From Actinomycetospora cinnamomea (GTDB taxonomy: Bacteria; Actinomycetota; Actinomycetes; Mycobacteriales; Pseudonocardiaceae), in NCBI RefSeq assembly GCF_003096675.1, contig NZ_QEKW01000011.1, positions 91,904 through 155,903 of the forward strand: 64,000 nt of DNA, read 5' to 3'. Below are positions 44,539-52,916 of the stretch, piece after piece. Made by a program: the position numbers and the translations under genes. The notes beneath the pieces were generated by a model that was not told the DNA's origin, made no database searches, and worked only from the letters and a program-made list of their open reading frames with translations. Positions within the stretch are counted from its first letter, which is position 1. The number at the start of each line of letters is the position of its first letter.

Positions 44539-45990
44539 TCAGCCCGCGGGCAGGGGGGTGAGCGCGTCGGCGACGGTGAGCACCGGCCCGGCGGGCAGCA
44601 GCCCGACCACCGCCTCGGGTGCGGGCGGGAAGACCTCGCCGAGCCCGAGCGCCGTCGCCGTCCCCGGGTCGGGCACCGCGGAGGCCGTCCCCGAGCCCGA
44701 GATCACCGTCGGGCTGCCCGGCGCGTCCGGGCGGCCGACCGGCACCGCGCGCACCGTCACCCCGCCGCCCGGCACGGAGACGGCGTCCACCCGATCGCCG
44801 GACCCGTCGGCCTGGGCCAGCGTCACCGGCGTGGTGGCCGTCGCCGGCGGCGACGTGCCGACGGTGAGCAGCACCGGGCCGGCGCCGTCGGCGCTCGCGC
44901 AGGTGGTCGGCGCCTCGGCCATCGGCACCGCGCGCGGCACCGGGTCGGGGTAGGTGCTCACGGCGATCCCCCGGGCGGTGCCCAACGGCCGCAGCTGACC
45001 CGGCGACACGACCGGCGCCGGCGTCGCGGCCCGCGCCCGGTCGGGGTCCGAGAGCCGTACGAGGCGGGCGACGACCTCGGGCACCTCCTGCACGCCCTCG
45101 CGCTGCACGACGTACGAGCGGTCGGGAGTCCCGGGACCGACCAGGCGCACCACGCCGCCGACGGGCTCGCCGGCCAGCAGCCCGCCCGGCGGGACCTCGC
45201 CGCGCCCGGCGATGACCGGGGCGGTGACGGGCGGCCCCTCGACGAGCGTGTTCAGCAGGCTGGTGCTCACCGGGCGCGGAAGCTGCCCGGCGAGGTCGAA
45301 CGCCACGACCACGGCCGGGTCGCGCAGGTCGAGCCGCGAGCGCACGCCGTCGTGGACCAGCCAGGTGCCGTCGAAGCGGTCGCGGAGCAGCAGCCCGCGC
45401 CCGGGGTCCAGGGGACGGGCGGGGGCCGAGGAGCCGGCGAGCACCGTGGTCCACACGCGCGGCTGCTCCCACGGGCGGGCCGCGCCGGGCCGGGGGCTGC
45501 CGGTGTCGCACACCGACCACACCGGCGGCACGGGCGCCCCGGCGGGCGGCAGCGGCGGCGCGTCCACGATGCCGACCCCGCGCTCGCGGGGCGCGCCGGC
45601 GATGTCGGTCTCGCTGACCTCGACCGGTGCCGGGTCGCCCGCCGGCCCGCCGGCCGCGGCGAGCCCCGCGAGCACGAGGCGCGCCGAGGCGAGGTTGGGC
45701 ACCGGCACCAGCCGGTCGGGCCCGTGCACGACCACGTAGAGCGCGCCCGAGCGCTCGGCCACCACGATGCCGGCGCTGCGCCAGTCGGTGGGCCGGTCGA
45801 GCAGCCCCCACACCGCGGCCACCCCGAGCGCGAGCGCGGCGACCACCACGCCGGCGAGCGTGGCGCGGGTCTGCGAGCGCAGCGGGTCGGCGCCGGGCAC
45901 GGCCTGGCGCCGGACCAGCGCCGACTGGAGCCGGCGCGACCCGAAGCGGTGGGCGTGGACCTGGTCGGAGGTCGTCGTCGGGGCGGGCAT
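44539..45990 (-). CDS. eccB: Type VII secretion protein EccB
   Basis: A 483-residue EccB-family protein. The N-terminal cytoplasmic RFGSRRLQSALVRRQAVP is characteristic; one TM segment (TLAGVVVAALALGVAAVWGLL, about 44-64) follows and the rest is a periplasmic repeat fold (GALYVVVHGPDRLVPVPNLASARLVLAG and VPVWSVCDTGSP). It belongs to the ESX membrane core with EccC/D/E. No other ESX gene is in the window, so it is either an orphan or the cluster continues elsewhere. Two Cys (SVCDT, TTCASADG) may form a disulfide. The next gene upstream in the same direction encodes a DUF4442 protein, after a repeat. Confidence 0.88.
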   Translation of the reverse strand: MPAPTTTSDQVHAHRFGSRRLQSALVRRQAVPGADPLRSQTRATLAGVVVAALALGVAAVWGLLDRPTDWRSAGIVVAERSGALYVVVHGPDRLVPVPNLASARLVLAGLAAAGGPAGDPAPVEVSETDIAGAPRERGVGIVDAPPLPPAGAPVPPVWSVCDTGSPRPGAARPWEQPRVWTTVLAGSSAPARPLDPGRGLLLRDRFDGTWLVHDGVRSRLDLRDPAVVVAFDLAGQLPRPVSTSLLNTLVEGPPVTAPVIAGRGEVPPGGLLAGEPVGGVVRLVGPGTPDRSYVVQREGVQEVPEVVARLVRLSDPDRARAATPAPVVSPGQLRPLGTARGIAVSTYPDPVPRAVPMAEAPTTCASADGAGPVLLTVGTSPPATATTPVTLAQADGSGDRVDAVSVPGGGVTVRAVPVGRPDAPGSPTVISGSGTASAVPDPGTATALGLGEVFPPAPEAVVGLLPAGPVLTVADALTPLPAG

Positions 45991-46036
45991 CTCGCCGCGG
46001 ATCGTGGCACGCCGGGCCGGGGTGGCGGGCCCCGTT

Positions 46037-46089
46037 GCAGCGAACGCGCGGTTCGTGCGCGTAGACGCAGCGAACAGCGCGTTCGCTGC
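46037..46089. repeat. Inverted repeat with 13-base arms
   Basis: GCAGCGAACGCGC (46037-46049) and GCGCGTTCGCTGC (46077-46089) around 27 bases that include a further direct copy of GCAGCGAAC. It lies 17 bases after the DUF4442 stop and before eccB. It could be a terminator or a REP-like element. Confidence 0.7.
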
Positions 46090-46105
46090 GGGACCCGGAC
46101 GGACC

Positions 46106-46597
46106 TCAGGCGGCGACGGACGCGCGCGCCGGGCGCGGGGAGATCCGCAGCGTGATCGTCGCGCGGACGACCTCGCGGCCCTGCGCGTCGGTGATCACCA
46201 CGTCGGCGTCGACGTCCTCGCGCTCGTCGGCGAAGGCCGGCGGGGTGGGGAAGGTGGCGACCGCGTGCAAGTCGGTCTCGGCCTTCGCCAGGTACTGCAC
46301 GCTCATCCCGCGCGGGATCCAGCGGTGCGTCGAGGGCACCGTGGCCTCGGCGAGCACGCCCATCGCGTACTCGGCGAGGTTGCAGGACGCGATCGCGTGG
46401 ACGGTGCCGAGGTGGTTGTGCACGAGCCACCAGTTGCGCAGCGACACCTCGGATCGCCCGGGCTCGAGGCGGCGGATCACCGGCGCCGCGGTGAGGAAGT
46501 ACGGCGCGCGCAGCCACACCGCGGCACTCACCAGGAGGCGGCCCGGCCACGAGCCGGAGAAGCGGCGCCAGGTGCCGAGGACGCTCGGAGTACTCAC
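46106..46597 (-). CDS. DUF4442 hotdog-fold protein
   Basis: A 163-residue protein of the DUF4442 (YiiD-like, thioesterase-superfamily) group. It has APYFLTAAPVIRRLEPGRSEV, then RNWWLVHNHLGTVHAIASCN, LAEYAMGVLAEATVPS and a final VDADVVITDAQGREVVRATI strand. Hotdog-fold proteins bind acyl-CoA thioesters, and DUF4442 members are often predicted thioesterases. The start GTG 46597 was chosen because the upstream in-frame extension is low complexity. No function can be fixed from context. Confidence 0.78.
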   Translation of the reverse strand: MSTPSVLGTWRRFSGSWPGRLLVSAAVWLRAPYFLTAAPVIRRLEPGRSEVSLRNWWLVHNHLGTVHAIASCNLAEYAMGVLAEATVPSTHRWIPRGMSVQYLAKAETDLHAVATFPTPPAFADEREDVDADVVITDAQGREVVRATITLRISPRPARASVAA

Positions 46598-46746
46598 GCC
46601 ACGCAGGTTACCCGGCGGTAGCAAGGGGCGGTTGCCGGTGCGTCGTCGGACGATCCCCCACGCAGCAGTGACGCGGTGGTTGACGAATGAGCGTTCGGGG
46701 AATCTCGACGGCGCGCAACCGTGCGCCCGCCCCGCCGGGAGGACCC

Positions 46747-47121
46747 ATGACCCCTCGACCCGAACGCGCCGTGCCCCCGCCGGCACCCGAGGGCCTGCGT
46801 GCCGTGCTGGCCGCCGTGCTCGACGACCTGGTCTTCCCGGCCCGCCGCTGGCAGGTCCTCACCGCCGGCGACCTCTACGGCGTCGACACCACCACCCGGC
46901 GGCTCCTGGAGCTGCTGCCGGAGCGCCGCTACGGCTCGCTCGCCGAGATCGCCGCCGTGGTCACCGCGGTGCTCGCGGGCCGCCCCGTCGCCGCCGTCGG
47001 GCAGGCGCCGCCCCCGCCGTCGCCGCGCGTCGCACCCCGCCGCGGTCCGTCGCCGGTGGCCGGGCGCCCGGCCGTCCGCACCCCGGGGCGCCGCCCGGTG
47101 CCGTCCACGCCGGTCGCCTGA
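46747..47121 (+). CDS. DUF2795-like small protein
   Basis: A 124-residue protein whose first 75 residues resemble DUF2795: LRAVLAAVLDDLVFPARRWQVLTA, then DLYGVDTTTRRLLELLPERRYGSLAEIAAVV, the pattern of LPDRRY-containing proteins. The remaining tail is Pro/Arg-rich and disordered. DUF2795 domains are widespread in actinobacteria with no defined function. ATG 46747 follows a GGGAGGA site; an ATG at 46687 would add 20 residues without homology. Confidence 0.6.
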   Translation: MTPRPERAVPPPAPEGLRAVLAAVLDDLVFPARRWQVLTAGDLYGVDTTTRRLLELLPERRYGSLAEIAAVVTAVLAGRPVAAVGQAPPPPSPRVAPRRGPSPVAGRPAVRTPGRRPVPSTPVA

Positions 47122-47140
47122 CGCCCCGGCCGGGCGCGGC

Positions 47141-47395
47141 TCAGAGCTGCTCGACGAGGTCGAAGGCGTCGTCGCCGATCCACACGCGCAGGCCGTCGCC
47201 GTCGTCGGTGATCGCGCCCTCCTCCTCCTCGGAGAGCTCGCGCGCGGCGCCGAGGGAGCGCTCGTCGTAGGCCACGCGACCGTCGCCGAGGTCGCGCGGG
47301 CGGTACTCCGAGGCGAGGACCGCCGTGCGGCTGCGCGTCGCCAGGAACGACGCGTTCTCCGGCCCGACCTCGGCGACCCAGCGCTGCGCCCGCAT
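47141..47395 (-). CDS. Small hypothetical protein
   Basis: An 84-residue protein of no recognised family. It starts MRAQRWVAEVGPENASFLA and has an acidic stretch (ELSEEEEGAITDDGDG) and a closing VWIGDDAFDLVEQL. It is divergent from the LytR-CpsA-Psr gene. The ATG at 47395 is one of two overlapping ATGs; the other is out of frame. Composition and third-codon GC fit a real gene, but no function can be given. Confidence 0.5.
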   Translation of the reverse strand: MRAQRWVAEVGPENASFLATRSRTAVLASEYRPRDLGDGRVAYDERSLGAARELSEEEEGAITDDGDGLRVWIGDDAFDLVEQL

Positions 47396-47621
47396 GCATG
47401 TGGGTCTACTCGACCCGCCCCCCACGCACAAATCCGCTGGACCTGGACCGTGTGGACGTCCTAGCGCCGGCGCGACACGTGAGGGCACCGGCGCCGTTCG
47501 CCGCAGTTGTGCGCCGGCTGTGAACCCCCATCCGGCCCAGGCGATACCGCCCGAGTGTTCCGATCTGAGATGCCCTGCGCTGAGAGGTGACGAGGGCGCG
47601 ACAAGCGGGAACGCTGAGTGG

Positions 47622-48989
47622 GTGATCCGTTCCGATCGTCCTGCACGGCGTGTGCGCTTGCTCGCTCGCGTCGCCCTGGGCGTGCTGTCGGTGGCCGTGC
47701 TCGCGGCCTCGGCACTGGGGTGGGTCCAACTGCGCACGCTGGATCGGTCCACGCCGTCGGCCGCCGTCATCGACAGCCCGACGCCACCGCCGGCCGCCGA
47801 GCAGAACATCCTCCTCGTCGGCCTCGACACCCGGACCGACGCCCAGGGCAACCCGCTGCCCGAGGAGGTCCTCGCCGCGCTCAACGCGGGCGACAGCTCC
47901 TCCGGGGGCGGCACCGCCGACTCCCTGACCGTCGTGCACGTCCCGGCCGGTGGCGGGCGGGCCACGGCCATCTCCATCCCGCGCGACGCCTACGTCGACC
48001 TGGGGCAGGGTCTGGGCCGACACAAGATCAATTCAGCGTGGTCCCGCGCGTCGGCGCGGACCACCGAGGCCCTGACCGGCTCGGACGGACCGACGGGGAG
48101 CACGAGCCTCTTCGCCGCCGGAGCCGCCGCCCCGCGGTCGCCCGACGATCCCGCCGTGGTGCGCGCCGCGAAGGCCGCGGGCGCGCGGGCGACGATCGGC
48201 GCGGTCGAGCGGCTCACGGGGTTGCAGATCGCGCACTTCGCGGCCGTGAACCTCGCCGGGTTCGCCGACATGAGCGACGCGATCGGCGGTGTGCCGGTCT
48301 GCCTGCGGGCGCCGACCGAGGACTCCTACACCGGCCTGTCGCTGTCCGCCGGGTGGCACGAGATCAGCGGGCCCGAGGCCCTGGCCTTCGTCCGCCAGCG
48401 CCACGGGCTCCCGGGCGGCGACCTGGACCGGATCGCGCGCCAGCAGGTGTTCCTCGCCGGCGCCACCGACACGCTGCTCTCGGCGGGCACGCTCACCGAC
48501 CCGTTCGCTCTGTCGCGGATCACGGAGGCCGTCTCGCGGTCGGTCACCCTCGACGCCGGATGGGACGTGCTCGCCTTCGCGCGGCAGATGCAGGGGCTCT
48601 CGGCCGGGGCGGTCACCTTCCGCACAATCCCCACGGGCACGACCCAGCTCAGCACGCCGTACGACGGCACCGCCGTCAAGGTCGACCCCGCCGCCGTGCG
48701 CTCGTTCGTCCGCACCGCGATCGCCGCCGACGCCGGTGACCCCGCCGCCATCGCCGCCCTCACCGGCCCCCCGGAGGCCGATGCCTCCGACGCCTCGATC
48801 AGCGAGCGGCAGGACCGGCTGGTGTCCTCGGCGTCCTCGTCGGACGACGTGTCCTCGTCGGACGAGGCGCCCTCGTGGGAGGGGTCCGACGAGGAGACCG
48901 ACGGCGAGGACGGGACCACGACGACGGCCGCGCCGCCGGCATCCTCGTCCCCGCCGATCACCGCCGCCGCGCCCGGCTGCGTCACCTGA
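47622..48989 (+). CDS. LytR-CpsA-Psr (LCP) family protein
   Basis: A 455-residue LCP protein. A TM segment lies near 15-37 (LLARVALGVLSVAVLAASALG), followed by the LCP domain: NILLVGLDTR, ATAISIPRDAYVDL, GLQIAHFAAVNLAGF and AFVRQRHGLPGGDLDRIARQ with the catalytic Arg. Members attach teichoic acid or arabinogalactan-type polymers to peptidoglycan using lipid-linked donors. After the domain a tail of about 70 residues is Ser/Asp/Glu-rich (SSASSSDDVSSSDEAPS) and ends in AAPGCVT. GTG 47622 was chosen as the start nearest the TM; earlier in-frame codons are without homology. Confidence 0.88.
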   Translation: MIRSDRPARRVRLLARVALGVLSVAVLAASALGWVQLRTLDRSTPSAAVIDSPTPPPAAEQNILLVGLDTRTDAQGNPLPEEVLAALNAGDSSSGGGTADSLTVVHVPAGGGRATAISIPRDAYVDLGQGLGRHKINSAWSRASARTTEALTGSDGPTGSTSLFAAGAAAPRSPDDPAVVRAAKAAGARATIGAVERLTGLQIAHFAAVNLAGFADMSDAIGGVPVCLRAPTEDSYTGLSLSAGWHEISGPEALAFVRQRHGLPGGDLDRIARQQVFLAGATDTLLSAGTLTDPFALSRITEAVSRSVTLDAGWDVLAFARQMQGLSAGAVTFRTIPTGTTQLSTPYDGTAVKVDPAAVRSFVRTAIAADAGDPAAIAALTGPPEADASDASISERQDRLVSSASSSDDVSSSDEAPSWEGSDEETDGEDGTTTTAAPPASSSPPITAAAPGCVT

Positions 48990-49004
48990 CCGGCGCGCCT
49001 CGCG

Positions 49005-50402
49005 TCAGTCCGCGCGTTCGGAGCCCAGGGTCACGGGCACCTGGCGGGGCTGGCCACCCGGTGAGACGACGGTCAGCGTCACCGTCTCGCCGGGGTTCTG
49101 CGACCGGATCGCGGCGACGAGGCTGTCCGCGTCCTGGATGAGGCGGTCGTTCACCCGGGTCACGACGTCGCCCTGCTGGAGGCCGGCCGCGGCCGCAGGG
49201 CCGCCGGGAGCGATCTGTTGGAGCACGGCGCCGTCGGGGCCGTCGGTCACGCCGACCCCGAGGACCGCCCGGGTCGCGTAGCCCTGGTTGATGATCTCGT
49301 TGCCGATCCGCTGCGCCTGGTTGATCGGGATGGCGAAGCCCAGGCCGATCGACCCGGAGGGCCCGCCCGAGGACTGGCCCAGGGACGCGATCGCCGAGGT
49401 GATGCCGACGACGCGGCCCTGCATGTCGACCAGGGCGCCGCCGGAGTTGCCGGGGTTGATCGCCGCGTCGGTCTGGATCGCGTCGAGCACCGTGGCCTGC
49501 CCGCTCTGCGCACCGCCGGTGGCGACCGGGCGCTGCAGGGCGCTGACGATGCCGGAGGTCACCGTGCCCGACAGGCCCAGCGGGGACCCGACGGCCACGA
49601 CCTCCTGGCCGACGTCCAGCTGCGAGGAGTCGCCGAGCGTCGCCGGCGTGAGGCCGGAGACGCCCTGGGCGCGGACGACGGCGAGGTCGGCGCTCGGGGC
49701 CGTGCCGACGACCTGCACCGGCGCCTCGACCCCGTTCTGGAAGACGGCGGTGAGGCCCTGCTGGCTCTGCTGACCGGGCGCGGGGCCGAGCGGCGACTGC
49801 TGCGCGGGCTGGCCCGCCTGGAGCACGTGGGCGTTGGTGAGGATCAGCCCGTCGGCGGAGATGACCACGCCCGAGCCCTCACCCGACGGGCCCTGGAACT
49901 GGACGACGCTCGGCAGGACGGTGTCGGCGACCTGCTCGACCGATCCTGGGGGCGCGGGCGCGGCGGGCGCCTCGTTCGAGCCACTCGGGGCCGACAGCAC
50001 CGAGGTGGAGCCGCCGCCGTTCGACGACGCGGCCTGGTAGCCCACGACGCCGCCGACACCGCCCGCGACCAGCGTCGCGACGAGCGCGCCGGCCACGAGG
50101 GCGACCGGCCGGCCCCGGCGGGGGCGGCCGGAGGGCGGGCCGGGCGACGCGGCCGGGCCGGGCGTGGCCGGGGGGCCCGGCGGTCCCGCACCCTCGGCGC
50201 GGGACCAGGGATCGCCCGGACGGTCGGAAGGGGTCGTCATGTCGGAGGGGCTACCCGCGGGGCGCCCGAGGCCCGATCCGCGCGGCGCCGTCGGGAGGCC
50301 GCCGGTCGGCTCCCCGGACCGACCCGGAGGCAGTGTGCCGGCGCCGTACCCGCTCGCGGGGCGCGGCGGACCGGACGGGGAGGAGGGGCTGGTGTCGCTC
50401 AC
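49005..50402 (-). CDS. Membrane-anchored HtrA-like serine protease with PDZ domain
   Basis: About 465 residues. A 90-residue Pro/Gly/Ser-rich cytoplasmic leader precedes a TM segment (PVALVAGALVATLVAGGVGGVVGY). The trypsin-like domain has the triad His in LTNAHVLQ, Asp in SADLAVVR and Ser in NPGNSGGALVD, followed by a PDZ domain (AVLQQIAPGGPAAAAGLQQGDVV). Such proteases remove misfolded envelope proteins and cleave anti-sigma factors. GTG 50402 starts at the common SDTSP opening; GTG 50435 is a possible earlier start. It converges on the LCP gene with a 15-base gap. Confidence 0.87.
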   Translation of the reverse strand: MSDTSPSSPSGPPRPASGYGAGTLPPGRSGEPTGGLPTAPRGSGLGRPAGSPSDMTTPSDRPGDPWSRAEGAGPPGPPATPGPAASPGPPSGRPRRGRPVALVAGALVATLVAGGVGGVVGYQAASSNGGGSTSVLSAPSGSNEAPAAPAPPGSVEQVADTVLPSVVQFQGPSGEGSGVVISADGLILTNAHVLQAGQPAQQSPLGPAPGQQSQQGLTAVFQNGVEAPVQVVGTAPSADLAVVRAQGVSGLTPATLGDSSQLDVGQEVVAVGSPLGLSGTVTSGIVSALQRPVATGGAQSGQATVLDAIQTDAAINPGNSGGALVDMQGRVVGITSAIASLGQSSGGPSGSIGLGFAIPINQAQRIGNEIINQGYATRAVLGVGVTDGPDGAVLQQIAPGGPAAAAGLQQGDVVTRVNDRLIQDADSLVAAIRSQNPGETVTLTVVSPGGQPRQVPVTLGSERAD

Positions 50403-50486
50403 GTCGACCAGGGTCGGACGGCGCCCTGTGCCCACCCTGCGCCGTACCTGCGGGTCTGCTGAGAGAACACCACGGGTTCGGCCACA

Positions 50487-51014
50487 TCAGCGCACGACGC
50501 GGTACCAGTGCTCGGTCTCGCCGGGCAGGCGTTCGAGACGCACCTGTCGCCCGCCGGGTCGCCGGAAGACGGGGGTGCCGTCGCCGAGGAACACCGGGGC
50601 GAAGAACAGCAGCACCTCGTCGAGCAGGCCGGCGTCGAGGCACTGCGCGGCGACGTCGGCCCCGAGCACGTTGACGTCGCCATCGCCGGCGAGAACCCTT
50701 GCGCGGTCGACCGCCGTGACCAGGTCGGTGGCGAACTCGACGCCGGTCGGCGGGTTCGCGGGGGGACGGTGGGTGAGCACGACGACCGGCCCGTCGTACT
50801 GCCCGCCGAAGGCCCCCTCGGCGTCGGTGCCGGCGTTCGGGTCGTCGCCGTCGTAGGTCACGCGCCCGACGAGGAGCGCGCCGAGACGAGCGAGCAGCCG
50901 GTCGGCCGCGGCGTTCTCGCCGCCGAGGTGCTCGGTCAACCAGCGCATGTCGCCACCCGGGCCGGCGACGAAGCCGTCGAGGGACGCGGTCGCGGAGTAG
51001 ATCACCTTCGTCAT
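50487..51014 (-). CDS. Dihydrofolate reductase-like (RibD C-terminal domain) reductase
   Basis: A 175-residue protein of the DHFR-like/RibD_C reductase family: KVIYSATASLDGFVAGPGGDMRW, ALLVGRVTYDG, VVVLTHRPPANPP, DVNVLGADVAAQCLDAGLLDEVLLFFAPV and a closing WYRVVR. These NADPH-dependent proteins are common in actinobacteria as single-domain reductases of unknown substrate. GAGGA precedes ATG 51014. The hydrolase gene ends eight bases upstream in the same direction, so they may form a two-gene operon. Confidence 0.85.
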   Translation of the reverse strand: MTKVIYSATASLDGFVAGPGGDMRWLTEHLGGENAAADRLLARLGALLVGRVTYDGDDPNAGTDAEGAFGGQYDGPVVVLTHRPPANPPTGVEFATDLVTAVDRARVLAGDGDVNVLGADVAAQCLDAGLLDEVLLFFAPVFLGDGTPVFRRPGGRQVRLERLPGETEHWYRVVR

Positions 51015-51021
51015 CGGGTCC

Positions 51022-51864
51022 TCACTGCTCGAGCAGCGCGTCGACGAACCGGTCCCAGGTGGGCTCGGGCGGCAGCTGGTGACCCATGCCCTCGATCTCG
51101 AGCAGCCGGGCGCCGGGAATCGCGGCGGCGAGCGCGCGGCCGTGCTCGACGGGGAAGAGCGGGTCGGCGGTGCCATGGACGACGAGCACGGCAAGCCCGG
51201 CCAGCTCGCCCAGGGCGGTCGGTCCCGCGGTCCCGGACGCGACGATGAATGGGTTGGTGGTGCTCGCGGCGAGGTCGCGGCTGCGGGCGACGACGCGCTC
51301 GGCGATCGCCCGGATCCTCTTCTCGTCGAACGCGCCCGGGCCGGCGAGGGGCCGCTCGGCCTCGACCAGCGCGGTGGCCGCGGCGTCGGGGTCCGACCAG
51401 TCCGGGCCCGGGCCCTCGTCGGCGAACACCGCCGCGGCCGCGGGCGTCGGCCCCGGCAGCTCGCCGACGTCCGGGTCGATCGGGCTCGTGGCGATCAGGG
51501 TCAGGGCCGCGACGCGCCCGCGGTGGGTCAGGGCGAGCTCCTGTGCCGTGCCGCCCCCCGCGGACAGGCCGACGACGTGCGCGTGCTCCACCCCCACGGC
51601 GTCGAGCACCGCCACCGCGTCGGTGACCAGCTCCGCCCCGGTGTAGCCCGGGGCGCCCGCGGGCCAGGACGTCGACGCCCCGGTGTCGCGCTGGTCGTAA
51701 CGGACGACCCGGCGACCGCGGTCCACGAGCCGCGCGCAGAGGTCGTCGTCCCACCAGTCCCGCGACCAGCCCCCGCCGGCGATCAGCAGCACCGCCGGCG
51801 CGGTGCCGTCGTCCCCGAGCACCTCCACGTCGAGCTGCACGCCCTCGTCGACGTCGATCAGCAC
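51022..51864 (-). CDS. Alpha/beta hydrolase
   Basis: A 280-residue alpha/beta hydrolase. VLLIAGGGWSRDWW is the oxyanion region, GLSAGGGTAQELAL the nucleophile elbow (Ser), VVHGTADPLFP the acid segment and MGHQLPPE the catalytic His. It resembles haloperoxidase/epoxide hydrolase-like esterases. An AGGAGG site seven bases before GTG 51864 fixes the start. An inverted repeat GGTTG-N7-CAACC lies about 55 bases upstream and may be an operator. Confidence 0.85.
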   Translation of the reverse strand: MLIDVDEGVQLDVEVLGDDGTAPAVLLIAGGGWSRDWWDDDLCARLVDRGRRVVRYDQRDTGASTSWPAGAPGYTGAELVTDAVAVLDAVGVEHAHVVGLSAGGGTAQELALTHRGRVAALTLIATSPIDPDVGELPGPTPAAAAVFADEGPGPDWSDPDAAATALVEAERPLAGPGAFDEKRIRAIAERVVARSRDLAASTTNPFIVASGTAGPTALGELAGLAVLVVHGTADPLFPVEHGRALAAAIPGARLLEIEGMGHQLPPEPTWDRFVDALLEQ

Positions 51865-52237
51865 CCCGACCTCCTCTGGTTGCTTTTCGCCACCGGTAGG
51901 GAAGCGGACCGCGCGAGTGGTTGTCAAGTGCAACCGGTCGTGGCGGCCGAGGGCGACGGCCGGCTGCGCCGGCACCTGATGCGCGAGGTCCCCGTGTCCT
52001 TCCGTCGATCAAGGACCCGGGGAGCGCACTTCACGCCGATCGACGGCGCGGAGGCGCAGGCTGTGAACGGGCTCGGCACCCCGCAACTCCCGGGCGTCGC
52101 GTGACGCCGCTGGACCACCGGCTCCGGCCGGTGCACCGCGAGGGCCGTGTGGAGTCTCCCCCCGGCTTCGCGCGGCCCTCGCCCTGCCTCGGTGACGAAG
52201 TCCGCGCCTGGCGCGGACTTCGTCACCGAGGACTGGG
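51865..52237. other. 373-bp intergenic region
   Basis: This lies upstream of the leftward hydrolase and downstream of the leftward sortase. It contains an inverted repeat GGTTG-N7-CAACC at 51919-51935 with a TTGACA-like box on the minus strand inside it, and the 45-base palindrome at 52187-52231. The central part (51940-52180) has no credible reading frame and no recognised element. Confidence 0.5.
52187..52231. terminator. 45-bp perfect palindrome, terminator or REP-like
   Basis: CCTCGGTGACGAAGTCCGCG and its exact complement flank CC-T-GG: 22-base perfect arms around one base. It begins seven bases past the stop of the leftward sortase gene, as expected for an intrinsic terminator without a U-tract. 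The symmetry is far beyond chance. Confidence 0.75.
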
Positions 52238-52915
52238 TCAGGCCGGGCGGTAGGCCTCGACGAGGTGCCCGAAGACCACGATGTTGTCCTCGTAGCTGCC
52301 GGTGCGCTCGTTGAACACGCCACCGCAGGTGATCAGCCGAATCTGGCCGTCGTCGGTCGGCCCGTAGACCGCCTCGGTCGGGAACGCGTCCTTCGCGTAC
52401 TGCTCCACGCGGTCGACGGTGAAGACGGCCGTCGTGTCGTCCTCGCGGTGCACCTCGACGGTGTCGCCGGGGCGCATCTCATCGAGGCGCGCGAACGCGC
52501 CGGCCTCACCGCGGAAGTCGACGTGCGCGGCCAGCACCGCGGGCCCGACCTCGCCGGGGCTCGCGCTGCGCTGGTACCAGCCGATCGTCCCGGCGCGGCG
52601 CGGCACGTCGAGGGAGTTGTCGTCGCGCAGACCGAGGTCGGTGGTGTCGTCCGTGGCCAGCCCGATCGAGGGCGCGTCGACGCCGCTGATCGGGGCCGCG
52701 GGCAGCGGGACCGGCACCGCGACGCGTTCCGCGACCGGCACCGACGTGCTCCGTGGCCCGTCACCGCCGCCGCCCTGCACCAGCGACACCAGGACCCCGA
52801 TGGCGAGCAGGGCGAGGACGAAAGCGGTGAGGCGTCCGGTCACGCCGCTGAATATGCCCCCTCGGCGGGACGCGCCCCGCGGCGGTGCCTCGAGCGGTAC
52901 CTCCGGAGCCGCCAC
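52238..52915 (-). CDS. Class F sortase (locus 1)
   Basis: A 225-residue class F sortase. One TM segment lies near 29-46 (LTAFVLALLAIGVLVSLV). The sortase barrel carries the catalytic His in AAHVDFRG, Cys in LITCGGVF and Arg in NERTGSYEDN; DAPSIGLATDDTTDLGL and RRAGTIGWYQRS are class F-like strands. Sortases of this class attach secreted proteins to the wall by transpeptidation. The start GTG is one base behind the stop of a secreted Excalibur-type protein, so both are co-transcribed and the neighbour is the obvious substrate. A second, similar pair lies 3 kb away. Confidence 0.9.
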   Translation of the reverse strand: MAAPEVPLEAPPRGASRRGGIFSGVTGRLTAFVLALLAIGVLVSLVQGGGGDGPRSTSVPVAERVAVPVPLPAAPISGVDAPSIGLATDDTTDLGLRDDNSLDVPRRAGTIGWYQRSASPGEVGPAVLAAHVDFRGEAGAFARLDEMRPGDTVEVHREDDTTAVFTVDRVEQYAKDAFPTEAVYGPTDDGQIRLITCGGVFNERTGSYEDNIVVFGHLVEAYRPA

Positions 52916-52916
52916 G

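Noticed and set aside
52100..52186. Partial reading frames in the intergenic region before the palindrome
   Set aside because: No start with ribosome site, no recognisable family, and third-position GC not better than in the other frames.
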